This document shows, one piece after another, positions 50,767-60,934 of a stretch of DNA of 64,000 nucleotides. The DNA is from Segatella buccae ATCC 33574 (GTDB lineage Bacteria > Bacteroidota > Bacteroidia > Bacteroidales > Bacteroidaceae). Location: the NCBI RefSeq assembly GCF_000184945.1, contig NZ_GL586311.1:1714598-1778597 (forward strand). The letters run 5' to 3'. Below the pieces are notes generated by a model. That model did no database searches, was not told the DNA's origin, and was given only the letters and a program-made list of their open reading frames with translations. Position 1 is the stretch's first letter, and the number at the start of each line of letters is the position of its first letter. The position numbers were made by a program, and so were the translations under genes.

Positions 50767-51636
50767 CTACTCGCCTATGGTGATGGTGTATTCGCTCATG
50801 AAGCTGGCACCGGGCTGCAGACTGTTCATCAGATACTTGTCCTTGAACTCTCCGGCATATTCCACCCGGTCGTGGATGCCGTACCACGGTTCGATGCACA
50901 CGAAGGGCGCATGCTTACCCGTAGGATTCCAGATGCCCACGGCCGGACTCTTGAAGTCGACCGTCACCTCGGGATGCCCCTCCCCGTTGAGCAGGGAGAT
51001 GCGCTTCAGCTGGCTGCGGTCGAATATCACGGCATCGTCGGCAAACGAGTTTTCGGTGAAATGCCACAGTCCGCCTTCCGTCTCCACCTTGTGATAGCCC
51101 TCCACAATGCAGCCGCCCACGTTGCCATAGAGGCGTTCGGGAGCCACATTGTCAAATTGCAGCCGGCCTTTCACTTCCTCGCCCTTGCGGGCTCCCGGCA
51201 CGAGAAAGGCCGGGTGGCCGCCTATCTGGAAGAATATTTCCTTGTCGTCGGTATTTTCCACGTGCCAAATCACATGTACCTTGTTGCCATCCAAGCGGTA
51301 GGTCACGGCCAGATTGAAACGGTAGGGATATAGCTTGAGTGTCTCCTCGCTTTCGTGCAGGGCAAAGGTGATGCGGCTGTCGGTCTTGTTGATGAGCGTA
51401 AACTCCGTGTCGCGGGCAAAGCCGTGCCGCCCCATGTGGTATTCCCGGCCACTGATGCGGCAGGTGTCTTTCCACAGTCCGCACACGATGGGGAAGAGAA
51501 TGGGCGAGTGGCGGTTCCAATACTGCTCGTCGCCGTCCCAGAGATATTCCTTGCCTTTGGCATCCCTGATGCTTTGAAGTTCGGCCCCCATCGGAGCCAC
51601 ACTGATGGTCAGTTTTTCGTTTTTGATTTGTTCCAT
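50767..51636 (-). CDS. Aldose 1-epimerase family protein
   Basis: 289 aa. GAELQSIRDAKGKEYLWDGDEQYWNRHSPILFPIVCG matches the LacX/YeaD-like branch of the mutarotase superfamily, with catalytic His in QIGGHPAFLVP (~170) and Glu in the C-terminal part. Interconverts anomers of a hexose or hexose phosphate. Cytoplasmic, no signal peptide. Divergent from the EamA transporter at 51742. Confidence 0.87.
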   Translation of the reverse strand: MEQIKNEKLTISVAPMGAELQSIRDAKGKEYLWDGDEQYWNRHSPILFPIVCGLWKDTCRISGREYHMGRHGFARDTEFTLINKTDSRITFALHESEETLKLYPYRFNLAVTYRLDGNKVHVIWHVENTDDKEIFFQIGGHPAFLVPGARKGEEVKGRLQFDNVAPERLYGNVGGCIVEGYHKVETEGGLWHFTENSFADDAVIFDRSQLKRISLLNGEGHPEVTVDFKSPAVGIWNPTGKHAPFVCIEPWYGIHDRVEYAGEFKDKYLMNSLQPGASFMSEYTITIGE

Positions 51637-51741
51637 GATACAATTTAATTAGAATCTACTTGCAAAGATAAAGATTTTATTCGTAATTTTGCACCTGCTT
51701 TCGCTGAAATATTGTTTTTAAAGACAGCGGGCACATTGGTG

Positions 51742-52614
51742 ATGAGTGATAAGGTAAAAGGATTTCTGGCAGCTGTCGTAGCCGCCGTTTGTTATGGCAC
51801 CAACCCGCTGGGCACGCTGCCTCTTTATGCCGATGGCGTCAACTCCGCTTCGGTGCTGTTCTATCGTTACGGGTTGGCCGTCCTGATGTTTGGCGTTCTG
51901 ATGCTTTTTCGCGGTGAGCACTTTGCCATCCGGCCCGGCCATGCCATCCGTTTTTCCCTTCTTGGGGTCTTTTTTGCCATGTCGTCTACCACGCTCTACG
52001 TGAGTTTCCACCACATAGCAGCCGGCATCGCCTCCACACTGCTCTTTGTCTATCCCGTCATGACGGCCGTGCTCATGACTGTTTTTTTCCACGAGCGCGT
52101 CACGTGGGGCACCTCTATCTCCATTCTCTTGGCACTTTTAGGCGTGGGACTGCTCTATCAGGGCGACGGTCATGCGAGACTGAGCACGGTGGGTTTCACA
52201 CTCGTGATGCTCTCCTCGTTTCTCTATGCCGTCTATATCATCTCCGTCAATCGCTGGCACACCGACATGTCGCCGCTTAAGTTCACCTTCTGGGTGCTCG
52301 TCTTCTGCTGGGCCACTATCGGTGTGTTCAGTGTGATGTCGGGTGAACCGCTCATGCTGCTTCACGGACCGAAACAGTGGGGCTGTGCCACCCAGCTGGC
52401 TCTGTTGCCCACGGTGCTCTCGCTGTTCTTCATGAACATCTCCATCAGCAAGATAGGTTCCACCCCCTCGGCCATCATGGGAGCCCTCGAACCCGTTACA
52501 GCCGTCATTATCGGCATTTTCGTTTTCTCCGAAACATTCACTCTGCGGTTGGCTGTGGGCATCCTGCTCATCCTCTTGGGCGTGACACTCATCATTCTCA
52601 AGCGGCAGGGATAG
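51742..52614 (+). CDS. DMT/EamA family transporter
   Basis: 290 aa from the ATG at 51742 (MSDKVKGFLAAVVAAVCYGTNPLG); a TTG at 51712 is the only other option. Ten hydrophobic helices in two EamA repeats (the second begins near HTDMSPLKFTFWVLV), ending ILLILLGVTLIILKRQG. Exporter of unknown metabolite. Promoter: CTTG (51659-51662) and TAATTTTG (51684-51691), 21 nt apart. Confidence 0.88.
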   Translation: MSDKVKGFLAAVVAAVCYGTNPLGTLPLYADGVNSASVLFYRYGLAVLMFGVLMLFRGEHFAIRPGHAIRFSLLGVFFAMSSTTLYVSFHHIAAGIASTLLFVYPVMTAVLMTVFFHERVTWGTSISILLALLGVGLLYQGDGHARLSTVGFTLVMLSSFLYAVYIISVNRWHTDMSPLKFTFWVLVFCWATIGVFSVMSGEPLMLLHGPKQWGCATQLALLPTVLSLFFMNISISKIGSTPSAIMGALEPVTAVIIGIFVFSETFTLRLAVGILLILLGVTLIILKRQG

Positions 52615-52667
52615 AGGTGGTTGCCATTTTTCCCCTTTTCCCGACCGCCATTCTCTCATCTTTTTCG

Positions 52668-52675
52668 TAACTTTG
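52668..52675 (+). promoter_or_regulatory. -7 element four bases before the mnmA start
   Basis: TAACTTTG at 52668-52675 is followed by CATC and then the ATG at 52680. Transcription would start at or next to the A of the start codon, giving a leaderless mRNA. No clear -33 TTTG at the right distance. Confidence 0.5.
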
Positions 52676-52679
52676 CATC

Positions 52680-53759
52680 ATGTTAGATATCAACGAACTG
52701 AAAGACAAGCGCATCGCCGTGCTGCTCTCCGGTGGCGTGGACAGCAGCGTGGTGGTATGCGAATTAGCTGCTTTGGGGCTGCATCCCGACTGTTTCTACA
52801 TCAAAATAGGGCCCGAAGAGCAGGAAGAATGGGACTGCTCTTCGGAGGAAGACCTTGAAATGGCCACGGCTGTGGCGGCCAGATACGGTTGCCGACTGCA
52901 GGTGGTGGACTGCCACCGGGAGTATTGGGACGAAGTGACCCGTTACACGATGGAGAAAGTGAAGGCCGGCTTCACGCCCAATCCCGATGTGATGTGCAAC
53001 CGGCTCATCAAGTTTGGTGCTTTCGATGCCAAAATGGGGCACGACTACGACCTCATCGCTACGGGCCACTATGCGCAGACGGAATGGATTGACGGGCGGA
53101 AATGGCTCGTGACCAGTCCCGACCCCGTGAAAGACCAGACCGACTTTCTGGCCCAAATCTACGACTGGCAGCTGCGCAAGGCCATCTTTCCGATAGGCCA
53201 CTACATGAAAGACGAAGTGCGGGAGATAGCCGGGCGCGAGCATTTGGTCAACGCCAAGAGGCGCGACAGTCAGGGCATCTGCTTCTTGGGGCAAATCAAT
53301 TACAACGAATATCTGCGCCGCTATTTGGGCGAACAGCCCGGTGATGTGATAGAACTGGAGACGGGCAAGACCATCGGCGAGCATCGCGGACTGTGGTTTC
53401 ACACCATAGGGCAGCGCAAGGGGCTGGGTTTCGGCGGAGGCCCGTGGTTTGTGGTGAAGAAGGATGTGGGGCGGAATGTGCTCTATGTGAGCCACGGCTA
53501 CGACCCGCAGACGGCCTACAAGCAAGACTTCCGGATGCACGATTTCCACGTGCTCACAACTCCGATTGACTCGGAGCGCGTCACGTTCAAGATTCGCCAC
53601 ACTCCCGACTATCTCCCCGCCACCGTAGAGAAAACCTCAGAAGGTATCTACACGGTGCATGCCGATGCCCCTATCCACGGCGTGGCCCCCGGACAGTTTT
53701 GCGTGGTCTACGACGAGCAGCATCACCGATGCTTCGGTTCGGGCGAAATAACACTCTAA
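52680..53759 (+). CDS. mnmA: tRNA-specific 2-thiouridylase
   Basis: 359 aa. PP-loop SGGVDSSVVV (~18-27), catalytic Cys in NPDVMCNRLIKFG (~107) and the persulfide Cys in RRDSQGICFLGQ (~205), plus GQRKGLGFGGGPWFVV. Thiolates U34 of Lys, Glu and Gln tRNAs. ISSxGVDSS-type motif is intact and the length is normal. Confidence 0.95.
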   Translation: MLDINELKDKRIAVLLSGGVDSSVVVCELAALGLHPDCFYIKIGPEEQEEWDCSSEEDLEMATAVAARYGCRLQVVDCHREYWDEVTRYTMEKVKAGFTPNPDVMCNRLIKFGAFDAKMGHDYDLIATGHYAQTEWIDGRKWLVTSPDPVKDQTDFLAQIYDWQLRKAIFPIGHYMKDEVREIAGREHLVNAKRRDSQGICFLGQINYNEYLRRYLGEQPGDVIELETGKTIGEHRGLWFHTIGQRKGLGFGGGPWFVVKKDVGRNVLYVSHGYDPQTAYKQDFRMHDFHVLTTPIDSERVTFKIRHTPDYLPATVEKTSEGIYTVHADAPIHGVAPGQFCVVYDEQHHRCFGSGEITL

Positions 53760-53810
53760 GGATGTTGTCAATCTTTGACGAAAAACAAGGTTGGAAAAAG
53801 CTTGAAATAA

Positions 53811-53847
53811 GACGGGAGAATCGACTCGGAAAGCCGATTCTCCCGTC
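53811..53847 (+). terminator. Terminator-like hairpin after mnmA
   Basis: Perfect 13-bp arms (53811-53823, 53835-53847) with an 11-nt loop; a short pyrimidine-rich tail follows. The remaining sequence to 54138 carries a -7 like TATCTTTG (54056-54063) for the next gene and no supported gene. Confidence 0.7.
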
Positions 53848-54138
53848 TTCTGTTGCTATCAGGCCGTGATGAGAGACTTAAAAAGGACAGGAGCGGGAGG
53901 TCAGAGAACTCCTTTGAAAATCCCGTTTGGGCCGAACGTCACCCCATGTCTGGAGTTTTTGACATTTCTGCACTCCATCGCAGCAAAAGGAATGTAATGG
54001 AGGACAAATGCCAAGATAATCACCCCAATAGTGCTGACAATAAAAATAAAAGTCTTATCTTTGCATGAACAAGACGGCATCCGGTTCGCACGCGACGATG
54101 CTGCCACAAACCATCAACCCCCAAACTGCACATTATAA

Positions 54139-57100
54139 ATGATGAGAGAAAAGATAGACGTGTTCTTGCCGGCCATAGCTGCCGATACACTTGCAGAAAC
54201 CGTGCAGGTGCTCAACGACGACAAGACCGTGCAACATATCGTGTTCCTGCAACCGGAAAGCAACGCCATTGAAAACGCATTGGCCTCCACGGAGACCATT
54301 CTCCACATAGCCGACAACACCGATGCCGACTTTGTGCTGCTCTGCACAAAGACCACACACATGACATTGGGCCAGAATGCGCTCCACCGGATGCTTCAGG
54401 CGGCCGACGACACGGGAGCGGCACTCGTCTACAGCGATCATTACACCGTCACAGGCGGGCGGACGGAGCGTCATCCGGCCATCGATTATCAGCCGGGAAG
54501 CATCCGCGATGACTTCGACTTCGGCTGCCTGCTACTCGTGCGCGCATCGCTGCTGCACGACTATGCCAAGGAGGCACGCGCTGCGGAGAGCAGCTATCGT
54601 TTTGCAGCCCTCTACGATCTTCGGCTCTACCTGAGCCGAAAGGGCGACTTGTTCCACCTCGACGAGTTTCTCTATACCGAAGAAGAGGTCGACAACCGCA
54701 AGAGCGGCGAGAAGCAGTTTGACTATGTAAACCCTCGCAACCGCGAGGTGCAGGTGGAGATGGAGCAGGTGGCCACGGCCCATTTGAGAGCATTGGGAGC
54801 ATTGGTGGACACCGGAGTTTATGGTCATATCGACTTCGACGAACAGGAGTTCGACTGCGAGGCCAGTGTCGTTATTCCCGTCTTCAACCGCGAAAAAACT
54901 ATAGCTGATGCCGTAGAAAGCGCGTTGGCGCAACGGGCCGATTTCCGATATAACGTGCTGGTGGTGGACAACCACTCCACCGACCGCACGGGCGAGATAC
55001 TCACGGCCCTACAGTCGACAGACAGAGCAAAAGGCGGACGACTCGTGGTGATGACTCCCGAGCGGAGAGACCTCGGCATCGGTGGTTGCTGGAATGTGGC
55101 TGTGAACGACAGCCGCTGCGGACGGTTTGTCGTGCAGCTCGACAGTGACGACCTCTACTCTTCGCCCCATACGCTGCAACGGGTGGTTGATGCTTTCCAC
55201 GAGCAGCAGGCGGCTATGATCATCGGCAGCTACCGCATGTGCGACTTCGAACTCAATACGTTGCCCCCCGGCTTGATAGACCATCGCGAGTGGACCGACG
55301 ATAACGGCTGCAACAATGCCCTGCGCATCAATGGTTTAGGGGCTCCGCGTGCTTTCTTTACCCCCCTGCTGCGGCAGGTGCAGTTTCCTAATACAAGCTA
55401 CGGCGAAGACTATGCGCTGGGACTGGCTTTCAGCCGCTGCTACCGCATAGGACGCATCTACGACGAACTGTATCTTTGCCGTCGTTGGGGAGGCAATAGC
55501 GATGCCGCACTGAGCATCGATCGCGTGAACGCCAACAACCGTTATAAAGACCGGTTGCGCACGATGGAGATACAGGCCCGCCGGCAGATGAACGGTGGTA
55601 AGGATGACTTGCAGGATGCCTACGACCCGATGACGCGGTTTTTCAACCGTCAACTGGAGGTGTGGGAGGATGCCCGCCGGCGCTACCGCGACTTGAGTAA
55701 TGTGAAGACACGCACGCTTGATACGCTGAAAGTGCAATTCAACCCGGCCCGCATCGTGTCTACGGGGGCCAAGCTCGACCGCTCTACGCTCAGCGGCCGG
55801 CCCTGCTTTCTCTGCAAGGCCAACCGCCCGAAAGAGCAGATGGTGAAAATGCTTGACAACGATTTTGAACTGTTGGTGAATCCGTTCCCCATTCTTCCCA
55901 TGCACTTCACGATAGCTTCGCGCCGGCACGAGCCGCAAAGCATAAGGAAACACTTCGTAGAGATACACCGTTTGCTTGAAACCTACGGCAGTCTCATGGT
56001 GTTCTACAACGGTCCCAAATGCGGAGCCAGTGCCCCCGACCACCTGCATCTGCAGGCCGGTACGAGTGGTCTTGTGCCTTTGCAGGCCGAATGGCAGCGG
56101 CTCAGCCGTGAGGTGGTGAAGTTGGTGGAGTGCGACGAGAACGACTATCTGGCCGAGGTGACGGGCTATGTGGTGCCATGTTTCGTCATCCGGAGCCGGA
56201 ATGCTGAAACGGGTAACAGACTTTTTATGCGCCTTTACGACAGCATGGGGAAGGCTGCCCGTACACCCGGCGAGGAGCCGATGATGAACATCATGGCATG
56301 GAGACAGGGAGATGATACGCTGACGGTGGTGATTCCGCGTGAGAAGCATCGCCCCAACTGCTACTCGGCCGAGGGCAGCGATCGGCTCATGGTGAGCCCG
56401 GGGGCTCTTGACATGGCCGGTCTTATCATCACTCCGCGCCAGGAAGATTTTGAAAAACTCACCCCGGAACTCGCCACGGCTATCCTCCGCGAGTGTGGAG
56501 CCGGTGCAGCACGGATGCAGGAAATACGCGAAGGACTGCGAGTGTCAGCTGCCCCTTGCCGCCACCACACGGCCGACAAGCAGCCCGATGTGACGGTGGG
56601 CGTCGTGAGTGCGCAGAAGATACATTTTGTGCTCAACTGCCCCTATCTGGCCAAGGGCGAGGAGGTGTGCGGCGAACAAGAAGTGGAGTTCTATGAGGGT
56701 GGCATCCTCTGGAACGGCAATCAATACAGTCAGCTCACTTTTCATCCGCATACGCCCGATGCTTCATTCTCCATCGATGATGTGACCATTGGGGTCGACT
56801 TCCATTGGGAGCGGCAGGAACGGCAGACTTTCCTCGGTATGTTGCGCTTGGTGGTGGAGGAAGGAAAGATATGCGCCATCAACGAACTGCCCGTGGAGCA
56901 ATATTTGGAGAGTGTCATCTCAAGTGAGATGAGTGCCACGTCAAGTCTTGAACTGCTTAAGGCGCATGCCGTGATTTCGCGTAGTTGGCTGTTGGCGCAG
57001 ATGGAAAAACGCCGACAGGTGGCCGAGACGGGCAACAGCTTCTTCTCTTTCGTTAAGAAAGATGACGAACTCATTCGGTGGTACGACCGTGAAGACCATG

Positions 57101-57894
57101 CCATCTTCGATGTTTGTGCCGACGACCATTGCCAGCGTTACCAAGGCATCACCAAAGAAACGGCCCCCCATGTGGCAGAGGCTGTCCGACAGACGCGCGG
57201 TCAGATCCTCATGAGCGGTGGGGAGATATGCGATGCGCGTTTCAGCAAGTGCTGCGGGGGCATGACGGAGGAATTCCAATACTGTTGGGAGAATATCCGC
57301 AAGCCCTATTTGTTGGCTGTGCGTGACACGGAAGGCGAAGCGTCCGGTGTCGATCTCACGGTGGAAGCCAACGCTGAAAGGTGGATTCGCACTTCGCCGG
57401 AGGCTTTCTGCAATACGAGCGATGGGCGGGTGCTCAAGCAAGTGCTCAACGACTACGACCAAGAGACGGCCGACTTCTATCGCTGGCGGGTAGAATACAC
57501 GCAGGAAAAACTGCGCCACCTCATCGAAGACAAACTGAAGATGGAGCTGGGGGGCATTGTAGACCTCGTACCCATAGAGCGCGGGGCGAGCGGACGCATA
57601 TCAAAGTTGAAGATTGTGGGCACCGAACGCACGTTCACCATCGGCAAGGAACTCGAGATACGCCGGGCGTTGAGCGAGAGCCATCTCTACAGTTCGGCTT
57701 TCGTCGTGGACAAGAGCGAGGTGGATGCCACAAACGGAGTGCCGCAGCACTTCACCCTTGTCGGGGCCGGTTGGGGCCACGGTGTGGGGCTTTGCCAGAT
57801 AGGGGCAGCCGTCATGGGAGAGCAAGGCTTTGGTTATGATGACATCCTTCTGCATTATTATAAAGGTGCAACGATTGAGAAATATTACAAATGA
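54139..57894 (+). CDS. Giant fusion: GT2 glycosyltransferase - DUF4922 (HIT/GalT-like phosphorylase) - SpoIID/LytB
   Basis: 1251 aa, no signal peptide. Residues ~1-235 look like a degenerate GT2 module ([20 protein letters not shown]). Residues ~240-500 form a GT2 domain: [34 protein letters not shown] and the metal site LDSDD (~332). Residues ~545-830 match DUF4922: CFLC zinc-like pair (~553-556) and the catalytic-type DHLHLQAG (~634), as in nucleotide-sugar/Ap4A phosphorylases. Residues ~850-1251 are a SpoIID/LytB domain ([18 protein letters not shown] ~914; [15 protein letters not shown] near the end). SpoIID proteins cut peptidoglycan glycan strands outside the cell in sporulators, whereas this protein has no export signal. 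The stop overlaps an AmpG-like gene, which points to cell-wall recycling. Confidence 0.82.
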   Translation: MMREKIDVFLPAIAADTLAETVQVLNDDKTVQHIVFLQPESNAIENALASTETILHIADNTDADFVLLCTKTTHMTLGQNALHRMLQAADDTGAALVYSDHYTVTGGRTERHPAIDYQPGSIRDDFDFGCLLLVRASLLHDYAKEARAAESSYRFAALYDLRLYLSRKGDLFHLDEFLYTEEEVDNRKSGEKQFDYVNPRNREVQVEMEQVATAHLRALGALVDTGVYGHIDFDEQEFDCEASVVIPVFNREKTIADAVESALAQRADFRYNVLVVDNHSTDRTGEILTALQSTDRAKGGRLVVMTPERRDLGIGGCWNVAVNDSRCGRFVVQLDSDDLYSSPHTLQRVVDAFHEQQAAMIIGSYRMCDFELNTLPPGLIDHREWTDDNGCNNALRINGLGAPRAFFTPLLRQVQFPNTSYGEDYALGLAFSRCYRIGRIYDELYLCRRWGGNSDAALSIDRVNANNRYKDRLRTMEIQARRQMNGGKDDLQDAYDPMTRFFNRQLEVWEDARRRYRDLSNVKTRTLDTLKVQFNPARIVSTGAKLDRSTLSGRPCFLCKANRPKEQMVKMLDNDFELLVNPFPILPMHFTIASRRHEPQSIRKHFVEIHRLLETYGSLMVFYNGPKCGASAPDHLHLQAGTSGLVPLQAEWQRLSREVVKLVECDENDYLAEVTGYVVPCFVIRSRNAETGNRLFMRLYDSMGKAARTPGEEPMMNIMAWRQGDDTLTVVIPREKHRPNCYSAEGSDRLMVSPGALDMAGLIITPRQEDFEKLTPELATAILRECGAGAARMQEIREGLRVSAAPCRHHTADKQPDVTVGVVSAQKIHFVLNCPYLAKGEEVCGEQEVEFYEGGILWNGNQYSQLTFHPHTPDASFSIDDVTIGVDFHWERQERQTFLGMLRLVVEEGKICAINELPVEQYLESVISSEMSATSSLELLKAHAVISRSWLLAQMEKRRQVAETGNSFFSFVKKDDELIRWYDREDHAIFDVCADDHCQRYQGITKETAPHVAEAVRQTRGQILMSGGEICDARFSKCCGGMTEEFQYCWENIRKPYLLAVRDTEGEASGVDLTVEANAERWIRTSPEAFCNTSDGRVLKQVLNDYDQETADFYRWRVEYTQEKLRHLIEDKLKMELGGIVDLVPIERGASGRISKLKIVGTERTFTIGKELEIRRALSESHLYSSAFVVDKSEVDATNGVPQHFTLVGAGWGHGVGLCQIGAAVMGEQGFGYDDILLHYYKGATIEKYYK

Positions 57895-59192
57895 TGAAGA
57901 ATCGCATGACTCCGTGGGCTTGGGTGCCCACCCTCTATTTCGCTGAAGGACTGCCCAATGTCATCGTCATGAGTGTGGCGGTGGTGATGTACATGCAGTT
58001 GGACATGACTGATACCGACATTGCCCTCTATACCAGTTGGCTCGGACTGCCGTGGGTGATCAAACCGTTTTGGAGCCCGTTTGTCGATCTCTACCGTACC
58101 AAACGCTGGTGGGTATTGGCCATGCAGATACTCCTCGGTTCCTCGTTGGCAGGCGTGGCCTTCACGCTCAATGCCGCTTTCTGGTTTCAAGGCACCATGT
58201 TTTTTTTCTTTCTCATGGCTTTCAGCAGTGCCACTCACGACATAGCAGCCGACGGCTACTACATGCTGGAGCTCGACGACCACGCTCAAACGTGGTTTGT
58301 AGGCATCCGCAACACGTTCTATCGCATCGCCGTGATCATGGGCAAAGGTCTGCTTGTGCCGGCCGCAGGTATGCTCCAACTCATCTTCCGCAATCAGAAG
58401 GCATTCACGTGGAGTCTTGTTTTCTATGGGTTGGCAGGCCTCTTCATTGCCATTTGGCTCTATCACGGCTTCATCATGCCACGCCCCGAAGACGACGCTG
58501 AGAAGAAAGACACTTCTGCCAGCGAGGTGATGGCAGGCATGAAGAAGATGTTTGTGGCTTTCATCGGCAAGATGCCGGGGCGCGAAATGCTGGCAGCCCT
58601 CTGCTTTCTGTTGTTCTATCGGTTTCCGGAGGCCATGCTCTCAAAGATGACCGATACCTTTCTGCTGCGCCCGAACTCGGAGGGCGGACTGGGACTTTCG
58701 CCGCAGGAATATGGCTTGGCCAATGGCACCGTGGGACTAATAGGGCTCCTGCTGGGCGGCATCGTGGGTGGAATGCTCGCCAGCCGCGACGGACTGAAGC
58801 ACTGGTTGTGGCCTATGGTGTGCGCCATCACGCTGCCCGACATCGTCTATGTGTACATGAGCTATGCCATGCCCTCCAACGTGTGGGTGGTCAGTGCATT
58901 CCTTTTCGTCGAACAGTTTGGCTACGGCCTGGGCTTCACGGCCCTTACCCTCTACATGCTTTATTTCAGCCAAGGAGCTTATAAGACCTCACACTACGCC
59001 ATCTGCACGGGCATCTCCTACCTTGGACTAATGCTCCCGGGTATGATTTCAGGCTATCTGAAAGACATCATGGGCTATCGCACTTTCTTTATCCTTGTCA
59101 TGGGATTTTGCGCTATCACCTTTCTTGTGACGGCATTTATCAACATTGACGACTCTTTCGGCAAGAAAGCGAAACGGCGGGAGGAGGTATAA
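57891..59192 (+). CDS. AmpG-like MFS permease
   Basis: 433 aa, about 12 membrane helices. [54 protein letters not shown] and [15 protein letters not shown] are the AmpG-family motifs; AmpG imports anhydro-muropeptides. The start overlaps the 1251-aa fusion's stop (ATGA), so the two are translationally coupled. A wall-fragment substrate is likely, but other glycosides are possible. Confidence 0.82.
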   Translation: MMKNRMTPWAWVPTLYFAEGLPNVIVMSVAVVMYMQLDMTDTDIALYTSWLGLPWVIKPFWSPFVDLYRTKRWWVLAMQILLGSSLAGVAFTLNAAFWFQGTMFFFFLMAFSSATHDIAADGYYMLELDDHAQTWFVGIRNTFYRIAVIMGKGLLVPAAGMLQLIFRNQKAFTWSLVFYGLAGLFIAIWLYHGFIMPRPEDDAEKKDTSASEVMAGMKKMFVAFIGKMPGREMLAALCFLLFYRFPEAMLSKMTDTFLLRPNSEGGLGLSPQEYGLANGTVGLIGLLLGGIVGGMLASRDGLKHWLWPMVCAITLPDIVYVYMSYAMPSNVWVVSAFLFVEQFGYGLGFTALTLYMLYFSQGAYKTSHYAICTGISYLGLMLPGMISGYLKDIMGYRTFFILVMGFCAITFLVTAFINIDDSFGKKAKRREEV

Positions 59193-59216
59193 AGAAGAAG
59201 CCTGCAATGCCATTAA

Positions 59217-59263
59217 GACACAGCCGCAACGGAGTGACAAACCATTCCTGTTGCGGCTGTGTC
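59217..59263 (+). terminator. Terminator after the AmpG-like gene
   Basis: Perfect 14-bp arms (59217-59230, 59250-59263); the 19-nt loop can form a second short stem (GGAGTG/CATTCC). Confidence 0.75.
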
Positions 59264-59407
59264 GGAATATAGGGATAGTGGATGCCCGAAGGAATCTGCC
59301 GTAATTATAATTTTTGTAAATTGTGGGGACTGACTAAAACTTTTTATTATCTTTGCAATATTAAAGAAAAGATTCATATACATACAAAACTAAGGAATAA
59401 AAAGAAA

Positions 59408-59962
59408 ATGAAAACAGTCTATGAGTTCTCTGTTAAAGACAGAAAAGGTAAGGACGTATCACTCAAAGAGTATGCCAACGAGGTTCTTTTGATTGTCAAC
59501 ACCGCCACGAAGTGCGGGTTCACGCCCCAATATGAGGAACTTGAGAAGCTGTATGAGCAATATCATGCCCAAGGCTTTGAGATTCTCGACTTCCCCTGCA
59601 ACCAATTCGGCCAGCAGGCACCGGGCACCGATGAGAGCATCCACGACTTCTGCAAGCTCAACTACGGCACAGAATTCCCCCGTTTCAAGAAGGTTAAGGT
59701 AAACGGCGAGGATGCCGATCCGCTGTTTAAATTCCTCAAAGAGTCGAAAGGCTTTGCCGGATGGGATGAAACACATCCCATCTATCCCATCCTTGAGAAG
59801 ATGCTCAGCGAGGCCGATCCCCACTACAAAGAGAAGCCCGACATCAAGTGGAACTTCACCAAGTTCCTCATCAACAAGAAGGGACAAGTGGTGGCACGCT
59901 TCGAGCCCACCGAGAAGATTTCCAACATTGCCAAGCAGATAGAGGAACTTCTTGCCCTCTAA
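59408..59962 (+). CDS. Cytoplasmic glutathione peroxidase family thiol peroxidase
   Basis: 184 aa from the ATG at 59408, preceded by AAGGAATAAAAAG; the frame open from 59282 crosses a -7 like TATCTTTG (59348-59355). No signal peptide. NTATKCGFTPQY with peroxidatic Cys36, FPCNQFGQQAPG and KWNFTKFLINKKG match GPx. Very similar to the exported paralogue at 12928. trxB follows after 24 bases, consistent with thioredoxin as the reductant. Confidence 0.93.
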   Translation: MKTVYEFSVKDRKGKDVSLKEYANEVLLIVNTATKCGFTPQYEELEKLYEQYHAQGFEILDFPCNQFGQQAPGTDESIHDFCKLNYGTEFPRFKKVKVNGEDADPLFKFLKESKGFAGWDETHPIYPILEKMLSEADPHYKEKPDIKWNFTKFLINKKGQVVARFEPTEKISNIAKQIEELLAL

Positions 59963-59986
59963 AAATCCAAAGGAGGACTTCAGAAC

Positions 59987-60934
59987 ATGGCAAACAGAGA
60001 ATACACACGCTGTCTCATCATCGGTTCGGGGCCTGCCGGATACACGGCAGCCATCTATGCCGGTCGTGCCAATCTGCAACCGATAGAATATTGTGGTATG
60101 CAGATGGGCGGACAGCTCACCCAGACCACCACGGTGGAGAACTTTCCCGGTTACCCGCAGGGGGTGGACGGCAACCAGATGATGATGGAACTGCGCGAGC
60201 AGGCCGAGCGGTTCGGTGCCACGCTGCGTGACGGAGAAATCGTGAAAGCCGACTTGAGCAAGGCTCCCTACCTGCTCACCACCGACCGCGGTGATGAGAT
60301 AGAGGCCGAGACGGTCATCATCGCCACCGGGGCCACGGCCAAATATCTGGGACTCGATGACGAAAAGAAGTATAACGGACAGGGTGTAAGTGCTTGTGCC
60401 ACCTGCGACGGATTCTTCTATCGTAAGAAGGTGGTGGCCGTTGTGGGAGGTGGCGACACCGCTTGCGAGGAGGCCATTTATCTGGCACAGCTCGCTTCCA
60501 AGGTCTACATGATTGTGCGCAAGCCCTATCTGCGGGCCAGCGACGTGATGAAGAAGCGCGTGGAGGAGAACGAGAAAATCGAGATACTCTACGAGACCAA
60601 CACACTCGGACTCTACGGCGAGAACGGTGTGGAGGGCGCCCATCTCGTCTACCGCAAGGGAGAGGCTGACGAACGGAAGTACGATCTGCCCATCGACGGC
60701 TTCTTCCTCGCCATCGGGCACAAGCCCCAGAGCGACCTGTTCCGCGACTTTGTCGATGTGGACGAGCAGGGATACATCAAGGTGGACAGCCCCACACAAG
60801 CCACGAAAGTGCCCGGTGTGTTTGCCGCCGGCGATGTGTGTGACCCGCGCTATCGTCAGGCCATTGTCGCAGCAGGCACGGGTGCCAAGGCTGCCCTCGA
60901 CGCCGAGAAGTATCTCAACGGGCTGGGCAAGTGA
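59987..60934 (+). CDS. trxB: Thioredoxin-disulfide reductase
   Basis: 315 aa. FAD-binding GSGPAGYTAAIYAGRANL (~13-30), redox CATC at 137-140, NADPH-binding VGGGDTACEEAIYL and C-terminal GVFAAGDVCD. Recycles thioredoxin with NADPH. Operon with the cytoplasmic GPx. Its 3' end overlaps the convergent symporter gene by 20 bp. Confidence 0.96.
   Translation: MANREYTRCLIIGSGPAGYTAAIYAGRANLQPIEYCGMQMGGQLTQTTTVENFPGYPQGVDGNQMMMELREQAERFGATLRDGEIVKADLSKAPYLLTTDRGDEIEAETVIIATGATAKYLGLDDEKKYNGQGVSACATCDGFFYRKKVVAVVGGGDTACEEAIYLAQLASKVYMIVRKPYLRASDVMKKRVEENEKIEILYETNTLGLYGENGVEGAHLVYRKGEADERKYDLPIDGFFLAIGHKPQSDLFRDFVDVDEQGYIKVDSPTQATKVPGVFAAGDVCDPRYRQAIVAAGTGAKAALDAEKYLNGLGK

Noticed and set aside
50614..51333. 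239-aa plus-strand frame
   Set aside because: Mostly antisense to the aldose epimerase gene, no family motifs, no promoter or ribosome binding site.
54056..54070. Third promoter-hairpin element (TTATCTTTGCATGAACAAG)
   Set aside because: Matches the -7 part of the dispersed element, but there is no -33 TTTG at 20 nt and no terminator hairpin; treated as an ordinary -7 box for the fusion gene.
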